A stretch of 30,120 nt of DNA, from NCBI GenBank assembly GCA_964481705.1, contig CAYZUC010000028.1:1-30120 (forward strand), read 5' to 3'. The DNA is from CAYZUC01 sp964481705 (GTDB lineage Bacteria > Bacillota > Clostridia > Lachnospirales > Lachnospiraceae). Numbering within the stretch: the stretch's first letter is position 1; every line of letters begins with the position of its first letter. The notes below the pieces were generated by a model. That model saw nothing but the letters and a program-made list of their open reading frames with translations, was not told where the DNA came from and ran no database searches. The translations under genes were made by a program, and so were the position numbers. Shown here in pieces: positions 8,454-16,320 of the stretch.

Positions 8454-9650
8454 ATGAGACGAATTGCCATATTTCAGAGTGATTTTCATGTCGGTGGGAT
8501 TCAGAAGTCCCTGGTAAATCTATTGAAAAATATGAGTAAGGAGGACATCGAGATAGATGTCTTCCTTTTTGACGATAAGGATATCTTCTATTCATTGGAA
8601 TTTGGTAAGAATATTAACCTGTACTTCTTGCCAAAGCTGCCCTATTGGAACCGGTTTGTTTATTTTGGCATAGCAAAGAGATTCTGGGGACGAAGGATAC
8701 TTAGAGACATCACGACAGCAAAGAGTAAAGACGATGTATCAAACCATACAAGCGCTAAAAGGATAGAGTATGATGTGGCGATTGATTTCAACAGCTATTG
8801 GAATGAATGCGCGATTGGTACGCTTTGTGTGCCAGCAAAGAAGAGAATCTGCTGGATACACAATGATGTCATTATCAAAAGTCAAAACGAATATAAATAC
8901 CGTATCATTCATCATTTCTTCAAAGGAAAATACCGATGGTATGATGAATTTGTACCGGTATCGAGCGGGATACAGCCATCCTTCGAGACATTGAATCAAA
9001 TACCGGACCACGGACAGTATCACGTAATTCCCAATTATATCGATACAGATGAGATACGCGAGAAGCTAGGTCAACCAATACCACGAGAAATACAGGACAT
9101 CCTGGCTATTGATAGAAAGAAGTGCAACATCATTTCATTAGGGCGTCTATGCCATCAAAAAGGCTATGATTTAATGCTGCGCATAATACTACAGGTCCTC
9201 CAGAGAGAAAAAGACGTTCATTTCTTTGTTGCAGGGGAAGGTCCTGACCATTATGAACTGATGCAGCAAGCAGAAATTATGAGAGTTGACACAAATGTCA
9301 CATTTCTTGGTAACTTAAAGAATCCTTATCCGGTTATGAATCAGATGGATGCCTTTCTTATGATGTCCCGCTACGAAGGACAGCCACTTGCGTTTTGGGA
9401 GGCAAAAGCAGTAGGCCTGCCTGTCATCATTCCGGAGCATCTGGAGAAATACACCGAAGGAATCCCTGGAAGCAAGGATGTAGTAGAGGCTATCTGTAAA
9501 CGGATTCAAGAAGTAAAAGCACAGGAATCCCCACAGGAACTACAAAACAACAATGGAAACTCCTGTAGCAATAACAAAAACAAATTTAACGAGTTAACCG
9601 ATTACAATACACATATTCGGGATTCTTTGATGAACCTTATGGAACAATAA
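8454..9650 (+). CDS. GT4-family glycosyltransferase (GT-B fold)
   Basis: This is a 398-aa cytoplasmic glycosyltransferase. The N-terminal half starts with a Rossmann strand and a glycine loop (IAIFQSDFHVGGIQKSL), as in GT4 enzymes. The C-terminal half has SLGRLCHQKGYDLML near residue 228, FVAGEGPD, and the EX7E nucleotide-sugar motif (EGQPLAFWE, Glu308 and Glu316), followed by AKAVGLPVI. The Asn-rich tail (about 355-380) is probably disordered. AGAGGGA-type ribosome binding (8441-8447) precedes the ATG. It lies 63 bp after the TagA-like fusion and 38 bp before the GT2 gene, with no terminator between them, so all three are probably cotranscribed. Sugar donor and acceptor cannot be read from the sequence. 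Confidence 0.9.
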   Translation: MRRIAIFQSDFHVGGIQKSLVNLLKNMSKEDIEIDVFLFDDKDIFYSLEFGKNINLYFLPKLPYWNRFVYFGIAKRFWGRRILRDITTAKSKDDVSNHTSAKRIEYDVAIDFNSYWNECAIGTLCVPAKKRICWIHNDVIIKSQNEYKYRIIHHFFKGKYRWYDEFVPVSSGIQPSFETLNQIPDHGQYHVIPNYIDTDEIREKLGQPIPREIQDILAIDRKKCNIISLGRLCHQKGYDLMLRIILQVLQREKDVHFFVAGEGPDHYELMQQAEIMRVDTNVTFLGNLKNPYPVMNQMDAFLMMSRYEGQPLAFWEAKAVGLPVIIPEHLEKYTEGIPGSKDVVEAICKRIQEVKAQESPQELQNNNGNSCSNNKNKFNELTDYNTHIRDSLMNLMEQ

Positions 9651-9688
9651 AGCATCGCGCACGAATGATTCGTGATAGGAGTATAGCC

Positions 9689-10612
9689 ATGAATGAAGTA
9701 TGTGCAGTCATAGTCACCTACAATCGAAAAGAATTATTGCTACGTAATATAAAAGCAATCCTAAATCAAAGTATCCCTGCCGATATTTTGATCTATGACA
9801 ATGCGTCTACGGACGGAACGGACGCTCTTATTGCAGAACAGAATTATGACGAACGTGTCATATATCATCAGGCAAAGGAGAATACAGGAGGGGCAGGAGG
9901 CTTTTCCCATGGTACGATGGAAGCCTATCGTCGAGGCTATCAATACATTTGGCTAATGGATGACGATGGATACCCACTCAATGACCGTACGCTGCAGATA
10001 TTGAAGGAGCATGCCGAGAAATCAAGTAATGGCTCACGAAAAGCAATCTTTAACTCTTTGGTGGTATGCGACCCAATTGAAGAAGGTGGTGAGGATACCC
10101 TGTCCTTTACCCTTTTCTATGAGCGAAATATCAAGCAGATTCTTGATAAAATGAAAGAAAATGAAATCATAGGTGAAATCAGCTCCTTTAACAGCACCTT
10201 TTTTCATCGCGAGCTGGTTGCTGAGATTGGAACTATCAATGCCGATTTCTTTATCTACGGAGATGATACAGATTACCTGATACGCGCCGAACGCGCCGGA
10301 TATCAGCTGATAACAGTAGTAGACTCCCGTTACTATCACCCGGACTCTCAGATGGGTTATCGCCGCGTTCTGGGAAAAATAGTGGCTATGCGGGAAATGA
10401 CACTTCGCAACACATATTATTATGCCCGAAATTACATGTACATCGTAAAAACCTATCAAGGAAAGAACAAAGCAATCCTTCATGCGGTAAAGGTTATGCT
10501 AAAAACTTTACATTTTAAGGAAAATAAAAGAAAAAAATTACAAATAACCTTAAAAGCCTTAAAAGATGGATATTACGGGGTTTTCAACGGATGGGACAAT
10601 ACACATGAATAA
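9689..10612 (+). CDS. GT2-family glycosyltransferase (GlfT2/rhamnosyltransferase-like)
   Basis: This 307-aa GT-A fold enzyme begins VCAVIVTYNRKELL, then has LIYDNASTDGT, the NTGGAGGF loop and the DXD-type metal site WLMDDDG (about residues 87-93). A later FIYGDDTDY supplies the probable acidic base region. The NTGGAGGF plus DDDG pairing is typical of the galactofuranosyl/rhamnosyl transferase branch of GT2. An ATG 24 bases upstream (9665) is in frame, but TAGGAG (9675-9680) is correctly spaced only for the ATG at 9689, so I choose 9689. The lysine-rich C-terminal tail may contact the membrane. It is the last gene of the 6921-10612 group; no clear terminator follows. Confidence 0.88.
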   Translation: MNEVCAVIVTYNRKELLLRNIKAILNQSIPADILIYDNASTDGTDALIAEQNYDERVIYHQAKENTGGAGGFSHGTMEAYRRGYQYIWLMDDDGYPLNDRTLQILKEHAEKSSNGSRKAIFNSLVVCDPIEEGGEDTLSFTLFYERNIKQILDKMKENEIIGEISSFNSTFFHRELVAEIGTINADFFIYGDDTDYLIRAERAGYQLITVVDSRYYHPDSQMGYRRVLGKIVAMREMTLRNTYYYARNYMYIVKTYQGKNKAILHAVKVMLKTLHFKENKRKKLQITLKALKDGYYGVFNGWDNTHE

Positions 10613-10729
10613 CATAAAGATACTAATACGTTTAAAACGGTCGGAATTAGTCGGTAAGTCACACCCCCAAAACTATTGAAATAATTTGCAAAATATGGCA
10701 ATCTATACTAGGTGGTTCGACGGTGTCGT

Positions 10730-10930
10730 ATGAACGAGATGAAAGCAATCAATTATATCAAAGTAAAAGTAGTAAATAATGAGCCCTCGATTCAGTTAAT
10801 GGGTGAATGTATTTTTGAGACAAACTTCCTACCGGAACAGTTTCTCAAATGTGAAATTTACGAAAACAAAATTGTTATAACCCCTGCAAATGATGAAGTA
10901 ATGAAATTCTTTGTTTACAGAAAGGATTGA
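10730..10930 (+). CDS. Small SymE/AbrB-like protein
   Basis: This 66-aa protein, from the ATG at 10730, has the pattern PSIQLMGECIFETNF…EIYENKIVI. This matches the core of the SymE toxin-like family (P-x-I-x-L-x-G, then G/N-F, then a final LVI strand), a SpoVT/AbrB-like swapped-hairpin fold. In Escherichia coli SymE is an SOS-controlled RNA-cleaving toxin under an antisense RNA; many clostridial relatives are uncharacterised. A GTG at 10712 would add six residues, but the -10-like TATACT (10704-10709) would start transcription at about 10716, after that GTG. No good ribosome binding site is seen for any start, so the start is uncertain. It stands alone between a glycan operon and a surface-protein gene and is followed by a long hairpin. 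Confidence 0.6.
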   Translation: MNEMKAINYIKVKVVNNEPSIQLMGECIFETNFLPEQFLKCEIYENKIVITPANDEVMKFFVYRKD

Positions 10931-10976
10931 ACCACGAAAGCTTGTGAACGTGATCATTCATGACACACAAGAAAGA

Positions 10977-11037
10977 AAAGCAAGTACAGCTTGGCTGACC
11001 GGGAGCAACTATCGGCGGCCGGAGGTACTTGCTTTTT
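10977..11037 (+). terminator. Long-stem structured terminator after the SymE-like gene
   Basis: The stem aaagcaagtac (10977-10987) pairs with gtacttgcttt (11025-11035) and runs into ttttt. The 37-base loop is GC-rich and contains ccgg/ccgg (10999-11002, 11019-11022), which can form an inner stem. The shape fits an intrinsic terminator. The large structured loop is unusual and could also be the end of a small RNA. Confidence 0.7.
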
Positions 11038-11061
11038 GTTATTCAAAGATTGACAGAATGG

Positions 11062-11070
11062 TGTTATAAT
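11062..11070 (+). promoter_or_regulatory. Extended -10 promoter of the second papain-like gene
   Basis: TGT followed by TATAAT (11062-11070) is an extended -10 element. At 17 bp upstream the -35 position holds TTCAAA (11042-11047), a partial match. Transcription would start near 11077, giving a leader of about 58 nt ending in AGGAGG (11124-11129) before the ATG at 11135. Confidence 0.65.
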
Positions 11071-11134
11071 TACCATAGTGTAGCAATTACAGAAGACAAC
11101 AGTAGATGAAACAAAGTGATAGTAGGAGGTACAA

Positions 11135-14100
11135 ATGAGAAGTAGACGAACATTGGCGGTATTATTGACATTTGCCATGATTATGGCAGGATTTCCAACA
11201 CAATATGTAAAAGCGGAACCTGTAAGCGCAAAGCAGGCAGAGACCGTAATCAATGAGAAAGCAATTGATGAGACAGCAGTAACGGAAACAAAGATAGAAG
11301 AGACAGCAATCGACGAGACGGACGGTGCTCAGGACTCACAGACAGGGGAATCCGATCCGGACGACAGTGTGGTTGAGGAGCAGGACAGCGACTTAGATAT
11401 TATTGGCGTTGAGTATATGTCAGATGTCCTTACTGCCTCGAGAAACCGTATTACCTCATCTCTGGATGGAGAGCTTAATTTTGGACATATCGATTCTGGA
11501 ATCAAGGTTGAAAACCCGGTAAACGTATACGACGAGCTTCCAGTGGGAGTAGAGATACCGGCCAGATTCAACCTAGCGGAACAGGATCTGGTAACTCCGG
11601 CACGTAATCAGAGAAATTATGGTTCCTGTTGGGCATTTGCCGCTACCGGTGCTGTAGAGTCGGGTATGGTAAAACGTCAGGGAAGTGATGTGAATACACT
11701 CGATTTATCTGACTTGGCTACCGCTTACTTTGGAGAGAGCTGCTTTATGGATCCACTTGGTAATACCAGTGGTGACAGTATGCGTTTTATACAGTCACAA
11801 GCCGGTAAAGACGGGATAGTGGAAGAACTAGATCAGGCGGGCTATACCGTAAGCTATATGAACACGCTCTCTGATAAAATCGGTTATATCGACCGAGGTG
11901 GTAATAACTATCTTGCTATTGCAGGACTGAGTCAGCAATACGGTTTGTTTGACGAGTCATATACCGGTTATCCTATGGATGATAATTTTGGTAACCATGT
12001 GGGAGCAGAGACATGCACTTCCTTACTGGAAGCAGATAAGCATTATGATGATCGTCATGCCAGATTGACGGAAGCTAAGATTTTTATGATGAGTGACAGG
12101 GAATTGGCAAAGAGGATGTTGATGGAGTATGGAGCAACCGCAATATCCATCTTTATTGACTGGGATTGCTTTTCCGATTTAGATGATTTAACAAATTACT
12201 GCTATAAAACAAACGGCGATGCGAACCATGATGTGTTACTGGTGGGATGGGATGATAATTATTCAAAAGATAACTTCACTGGAAGAGATCGACCGAATAC
12301 AGATGGTGCATGGATCATAAAGAATAGTTGGGGTACGCAGAATAGTCTGAATGGATACTTCTATGTATCGTATGAAGATACATCGGTAGGTGCTTCGGAT
12401 GCAACCTGTTATGAGGTTAGTGATGATTTACAGGCAAATCATCTGTATCAATATGATGGCAGTAATTTCCCTTCTTGCTTAACCTTAGGTGTAGGGAGTG
12501 TCTATGAAGCTAATGTGTATCAGGTATCCAATACAGAATCGGATGAAATGCTGCGAGAGGTTAGTTTCTGGTGCGATAAAAATAACGACTATACCGTAAA
12601 GGTCTATAAGAACCCAACATTAGAAGATGGAGTAGTCAAGAATCCATGTACAGGAACCTTAATCGGAACGGCTTCCGGCACGGAAGCATTTGCAGGCTTC
12701 CATACGACCTCCATCTCCTGCAATGATACATTACAAAATGGTGATCGCTATTCGGTCGTTCTATACTTAAAAAGTGCTTCCGGAAGAGTCAGCATTTATA
12801 ATGAGTCGAACTTCAATGAATGGGGAGAATTATACAGAACCGAGGAGCTATCTGACACCTCAGTTGCGGTTGATTATTATGGAAATTTCACCTGTGCTGC
12901 GAACATTCTACCCGGACAAAGTCTTATCTCAACAAATGGAAATAGCTTTACAGATGTTACAGAACATGCGGCACATCTTTCCTATGGAGCAGGTAATTTC
13001 CGTATCAAGGCATCAACGACTGATGTATGTCAACTTTCCGTATCAGAGGATGAAGTCCTGTTGAATGAAGGAGATACCTATTTCCAAGCACCAATTATCG
13101 TAAAAGGTCATTATAATGGTGCATATCACTATTCCAGTTCTAATCCAGATGTAGCATCGGTATCACCCGAGGGAACGGTTTCAGCGAATGGCTTTGGTAT
13201 GGCTACGATTACTATTGATGCAGACGATGGAGCCAGCGTATCCTACATCGTTCGCGTATGTAGATACATGGAGGATTGTACGGTCAGTGATATCGAAGTA
13301 CAGCAGTATACCGGTGAGCCAATTATCCCGGAAATCCTTATTACGTATGGAAGTGAGGAGCTGACGCAGGGAGAGGACTATATTGTAACCGCTTCCAACA
13401 ACACAGCGGAAGGAATTGCAACTGCTACCATTTCCGGACAGGGTAATTACATTGGTTCTGCCTATGCTAATTTTGAGATTAAAGACATGGGACTTCAGGT
13501 AACGCTGCCAAAGGATGAATATACCTACACCGGACAGAAAATAACACCGGAGCCCGTTGTTACACTCTCCGGAAATACCTTACATTCCGATGCATATAAA
13601 GTGACCTACTATAGAAATCAAAATGTTGGAACGGCTAAGATAAAAGTAAGTGTATCCCCGAGCGGGCTCACAACCACCAAGACATTCCGAATTAAACCAC
13701 TTGATTTGAAACAGGTAACCGCACAACCAATACAAGACCAGATTTTTGAAGGAACCGAAGTGGAACCAACAGTTACCTTGACAAATGGTTCAATCCAGCT
13801 CGTAAGTGGTAATGATTACACCGTCAGCTATGCAAATAATGACAAAATACGTACCGCATTTGACACCGAGCTTGATCCGCAGGCAGTCGTTACCGGAATC
13901 GGCAATTACGAAGGAACCATTATATTGCCATTCTCCATTATTTCTGGGACAACAGAGGAAGGAACCATATCTCTTAAAAAAGCAATCATTTCCAATGTGC
14001 CCACAAAGGATTACACTGGAAAACAGATAAAGCAGCAGCCATCCGTCGTGCTAAAGAAAAAAGCATTGGTAGAAGGCGAAGATTATTATTTGACATATGA

Positions 14101-14884
14101 AAGCAATGTGAACGTCGGAACGGCAAAGATGACGATACACGGAATGGGAGAATACAAAGACACTGTAACGAAGAAATTCAAGATAAGACCTCTTTCCCTT
14201 GCATCAACAGAAATCACGGTCTCTCTCGACCAATATGTATATACAGCTACAGGCGCTAAACCAGATGTAACATGTACAGTTACCGACCGAAAAGGAAATA
14301 TCGTACCGGAGAGTGCGTATGAAATATCTGTTACCGGTGGCAAAAAGGCCGGTAAAGCAACCGTTAAGGTAAAAGCAAGAAGTCATACAAACTATAGCGG
14401 AAGTAAAAGAGTAACGATCTATGTGACGAAAACGAAAGTAGATTTGGTACCACTCACCGTACAGGAGTATGACTATACCGGTAAATACGTGAAACCGAAG
14501 ATCACCGAATGTAAGGATACGGCCGGAAACACCTATACCGTAGGAAAAGACTGCAAGCTTACTTACTTGGATTATAAGAACGCAGGCACAGCAGTAGTAA
14601 TCCTGACAGGAAAAGGAGTTAATAAAGGAAAGACCGGATACTTAACATATACCATCAAGCAGGTCGATGGTAAACAGCTCACCTGTACCGTAAAGAAAGT
14701 GAAATACAACAAAAAAGCACAATTTCCGAAACCTGTCATTAAGTACGGAAGCCGGAAACTGAAATTTGGAACTGATTACGATCTCTACTACTATAACAAT
14801 ATTGATGTCGGAACAGGAACAGTGTATGCAGTCATGAAGGGAAATTATAAAGGATATACAAGTCAAACATTTATGATTCAATAG
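11135..14884 (+). CDS. Secreted papain-like (C1 family) cysteine peptidase with Big2-like and seven Ig-like repeats
   Basis: This 1249-aa exported protein begins with a signal peptide (about 1-27, ending YVKA-E), then an acidic Glu/Thr/Asp linker (about 28-90). The C1 peptidase domain (about 138-415) has the full papain set: oxyanion Gln159, Cys165 in GSCWAFA, His365 in NHDVLLVGWDD, and Asn397 in KNSWG, so it should be active. A lectin-like domain follows (about 425-625). Next is one Big2-type Ig domain (about 630-710, SSSNPDVASVSPEGTVSANG) and seven repeats of the same YTG/DY/NN/GTA family as in the 163-4737 protein. No sortase motif is visible. The start has AGGAGG at 11124-11129. It is a diverged paralogue of the first papain-like protein. 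Probable roles are processing of surface proteins or degradation of host or dietary protein (inference). Confidence 0.92.
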   Translation: MRSRRTLAVLLTFAMIMAGFPTQYVKAEPVSAKQAETVINEKAIDETAVTETKIEETAIDETDGAQDSQTGESDPDDSVVEEQDSDLDIIGVEYMSDVLTASRNRITSSLDGELNFGHIDSGIKVENPVNVYDELPVGVEIPARFNLAEQDLVTPARNQRNYGSCWAFAATGAVESGMVKRQGSDVNTLDLSDLATAYFGESCFMDPLGNTSGDSMRFIQSQAGKDGIVEELDQAGYTVSYMNTLSDKIGYIDRGGNNYLAIAGLSQQYGLFDESYTGYPMDDNFGNHVGAETCTSLLEADKHYDDRHARLTEAKIFMMSDRELAKRMLMEYGATAISIFIDWDCFSDLDDLTNYCYKTNGDANHDVLLVGWDDNYSKDNFTGRDRPNTDGAWIIKNSWGTQNSLNGYFYVSYEDTSVGASDATCYEVSDDLQANHLYQYDGSNFPSCLTLGVGSVYEANVYQVSNTESDEMLREVSFWCDKNNDYTVKVYKNPTLEDGVVKNPCTGTLIGTASGTEAFAGFHTTSISCNDTLQNGDRYSVVLYLKSASGRVSIYNESNFNEWGELYRTEELSDTSVAVDYYGNFTCAANILPGQSLISTNGNSFTDVTEHAAHLSYGAGNFRIKASTTDVCQLSVSEDEVLLNEGDTYFQAPIIVKGHYNGAYHYSSSNPDVASVSPEGTVSANGFGMATITIDADDGASVSYIVRVCRYMEDCTVSDIEVQQYTGEPIIPEILITYGSEELTQGEDYIVTASNNTAEGIATATISGQGNYIGSAYANFEIKDMGLQVTLPKDEYTYTGQKITPEPVVTLSGNTLHSDAYKVTYYRNQNVGTAKIKVSVSPSGLTTTKTFRIKPLDLKQVTAQPIQDQIFEGTEVEPTVTLTNGSIQLVSGNDYTVSYANNDKIRTAFDTELDPQAVVTGIGNYEGTIILPFSIISGTTEEGTISLKKAIISNVPTKDYTGKQIKQQPSVVLKKKALVEGEDYYLTYESNVNVGTAKMTIHGMGEYKDTVTKKFKIRPLSLASTEITVSLDQYVYTATGAKPDVTCTVTDRKGNIVPESAYEISVTGGKKAGKATVKVKARSHTNYSGSKRVTIYVTKTKVDLVPLTVQEYDYTGKYVKPKITECKDTAGNTYTVGKDCKLTYLDYKNAGTAVVILTGKGVNKGKTGYLTYTIKQVDGKQLTCTVKKVKYNKKAQFPKPVIKYGSRKLKFGTDYDLYYYNNIDVGTGTVYAVMKGNYKGYTSQTFMIQ
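13301..14881 (+). repeat. Seven tandem Ig-like protein repeats
   Basis: These are coding-level repeats of about 60-85 residues at the C-terminus of the second papain-like protein. Units start YTG, YTG, FEG, YTG, YTA, YTG and YNK, carry DYxVxYxNN and NVGTA-like turns, and end in FxI. They are the same family as the 11 units at 2062-4734, supporting common ancestry of the two stalks. Confidence 0.8.
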
Positions 14885-14922
14885 AGTAGTAATAGAAAAG
14901 AGAGTGAAATAACAAATGCACA

Positions 14923-15051
14923 ATGCTTGAAGATCCGAGTACTACAGGATCGGAGGACGTGGTGCAGGAAAATACGACTTCTAGGCTAAATGGTAGTCCG
15001 AATGGAATAAGACAAAGACAGATGCAGACGTATGAAGTTAACACAATATGA
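14923..15051 (+). other. Possible remnant of a surface-protein 5' region next to the IS
   Basis: A 42-codon open stretch (MLEDPSTTGSEDVVQENTTS…) is polar and acidic like the linkers behind the signal peptides of the surface proteins nearby. It has no signal peptide and no good ribosome binding site, and stops just before the IS end. It may be leftover 5' sequence of the LRR_5 gene lying on the other side of the IS, or chance. No terminator for the upstream peptidase gene is evident here. Confidence 0.25.
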
Positions 15052-15064
15052 ACTATAGTCAAGT

Positions 15065-15083
15065 AAGTAGACACAATTATTAG
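15065..15083 (+). repeat. Left terminal inverted repeat of the IS
   Basis: aagtagacacaattatta matches the reverse complement of the right end (aagtggacacaattaata) with two mismatches. The exact outer base is uncertain. Confidence 0.65.
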
Positions 15084-15084
15084 A

Positions 15085-15123
15085 AAAAACTTTCTGGAAT
15101 CATTTGTTAAGCATGATTCCAGA
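15085..15123 (-). terminator. Terminator overlapping the transposase stop codon
   Basis: On the minus strand an 11-bp stem (tctggaatcat with atgattccaga) is followed by aagttttttct. The orfB stop codon TAA lies in the 9-base loop. This is a compact intrinsic terminator inside the IS end. Confidence 0.75.
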
Positions 15124-16009
15124 AGAGATCTTCTTTCTCGTTTGGGGTTAGCATTCCTAATGATCCATGCGGCCTTTTAGAGTTGTAAAAACCTTCTATA
15201 TATTCAAATACTGATAACTGAAATTCTCGTAAAGATTGATAAGTCTTTCGGTTGGTTTCTTCTTTTTTGAGATATTTGAAGAAACATTCACAGCAGGCAT
15301 TGTCAAAAGGGTATCCCTTTTTTGAGAACGACTGTACAACATTAAGAGAGTCTAACAGTTGCCTAAATGAAAAGGCTGTATACTGTGAGCCTCGATCAGA
15401 ATGGAACATTTATCCGATGGGAGAGTTCCGTTTGTTATATGCTTTTTTGAACGCAGTCATTACTAGGTCGACATCAGGTTTCACTGAAATGTTCCAGGAA
15501 ATGACTTTACGAGAAAATAAATCCATTACAATACAGAGATAATACCATTTACCAGATACTTTTATGTAAGTGAAGTCACTAGCCCAAACGATGTTAGGAG
15601 ACTTTTGATTAAACTCTTGCTGAAGGTGATTGGTACATTCACCAGTGTCTTTATGTCGGTAATTCCTATAGGGCTTGTCTGTCGACATCCTAGGTAACTG
15701 AAGAGTACGCATCAGTCGGTACACTCTTCCGACACTGATGTGAATGCCATAATCACGCTGGAGAACGTATGTAATCTTGTAGGCACCAAGACGCTTGTTG
15801 CAATCTGCGTAAATTTGGAGAATTACTTTTGCAATCTCCTGATTTTCTTTGGTGCGATCAGCTGGTTCTGAATTGTAGTGTTAATAATAGGTGCTTCTGT
15901 TAACACCTAAAACCTTGCAAAGAAGCTTGATATCATGCTGAAAACGAAGCTTATGAACAGCATCTAATCGTTGTTGGAGTGTGGCGTGAAGATGGCAATC
16001 GCTTTTTTT
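15107..16009 (-). pseudogene. IS3-family transposase orfB (DDE integrase), two nonsense codons
   Basis: Translated on the minus strand from the A7 slippery site (16009-16003), the frame reads …LDAVHKLRFQHDIKLLCKVL…STYY, then stop (15883-15881), then HYNSEPADRTKENQEIAKVI… through WASDFTYIKV (first catalytic Asp). A second stop (15412-15410) follows, then MFHSDRGSQYT (second Asp) and NACCECFFKYLKKEE (catalytic Glu), ending at 15107. All integrase motifs are present, but both stops interrupt the frame. Each is one base from a sense codon (probably Lys AAA and Leu TTA). In intact IS3 elements this frame is made as an OrfAB fusion by -1 frameshifting. Confidence 0.85.
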
Positions 16010-16257
16010 GATATGAGTAGTTCCTCTTCGAGCTGAGCATTGCGTTTTTGAAGATCTTTTACCTGCTTTGCAGTTAAAACTTCACCATCGTCTGTTTGTA
16101 CTGTTGAGTATTGTTTGATCCAACGTGTAAGAGCAGTGAGTGAGACACCGTATTCTTTGCAAAGAGCAGCCTGTGTTTTCCCACCGGCTTGATATAGGTT
16201 GACGAGAGTTCGCTTGAAATCTTCGTCGTACCGTGTTCCAGTTTTACTTGTGGACAT
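15964..16257 (-). CDS. IS3-family transposase orfA (HTH protein)
   Basis: This 97-aa protein has an N-terminal helix-turn-helix (RYDEDFKRTLVNLYQAGGKT…LCKEYGVSLTALTRWIKQY) and a C-terminal leucine-zipper-like helix (LQKRNAQLEEELLISKKA), as in IS3/IS150 OrfA proteins. The ribosome binding site GGAGGT (16271-16266) is 8 bases before the ATG. Near the end the run cAAAAAAAg (16010-16002) is a standard A-AAA-AAA/G slippery site leading into orfB in the -1 frame. It is intact, but useless for transposition with this orfB. Confidence 0.85.
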   Translation of the reverse strand: MSTSKTGTRYDEDFKRTLVNLYQAGGKTQAALCKEYGVSLTALTRWIKQYSTVQTDDGEVLTAKQVKDLQKRNAQLEEELLISKKAIAIFTPHSNND

Positions 16258-16287
16258 GAGTAGATACCTCCTTTTTGTGTCTACTTA

Positions 16288-16317
16288 ATTGTAATATATG
16301 GTTATTAATTGTGTCCA
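16288..16317 (-). promoter_or_regulatory. Transposase promoter with -35 box inside the IS end
   Basis: On the minus strand TGGACA (16317-16312), part of the terminal repeat, is spaced 18 bp from TACAAT (16293-16288). It lies about 30 bp before the orfA ATG with its GGAGGT. Placing the -35 box in the terminal repeat is common in IS3-family elements. Confidence 0.55.
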
Positions 16318-16320
16318 CTT
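16302..16320 (-). repeat. Right terminal inverted repeat of the IS
   Basis: On the minus strand this reads aagtggacacaattaata, the partner of the left end. A second, subterminal copy of the core (+ strand gtgtctacttaatt, 16278-16291) lies 33 bp inside and matches the left end over taagtagacacaa, so the true border is slightly ambiguous. Confidence 0.65.

Larger units (their letters stand above)
15065..16320 (-). mobile_element. IS3-family insertion sequence, decayed
   Basis: About 1256 bp, read on the minus strand. It has an orfA with an HTH transposase domain and an orfB in the -1 frame with the DDE integrase core, and imperfect terminal inverted repeats. orfB carries two in-frame stop codons, so the element should not be able to move by itself. 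The flanks show no clean target duplication (left …atagtcaagt, right ttataatata…), which also points to age or rearrangement. It sits beside a broken LRR_5 gene. Confidence 0.82.

Noticed and set aside
9665..9688. Upstream ATG start for the GT2 enzyme
   Set aside because: TAGGAG at 9675-9680 fits the ATG at 9689 and lies downstream of the ATG at 9665; the GT2 fold begins right after the later start.
11050..11055. Perfect TTGACA upstream of the second papain-like gene
   Set aside because: It is only 9 bp from the TATAAT at 11065, far too close for a -35/-10 pair, and no good -10 lies 16-18 bp downstream of it.
15055..15064. Target-site duplication of the IS
   Set aside because: The left flank atagtcaagt and right flank ttataatata share no convincing 3-5 bp direct repeat at the inferred ends.
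15252..15542. 96-codon + strand ORF in the IS
   Set aside because: It is the reverse complement of the transposase orfB, which carries the DDE motifs.
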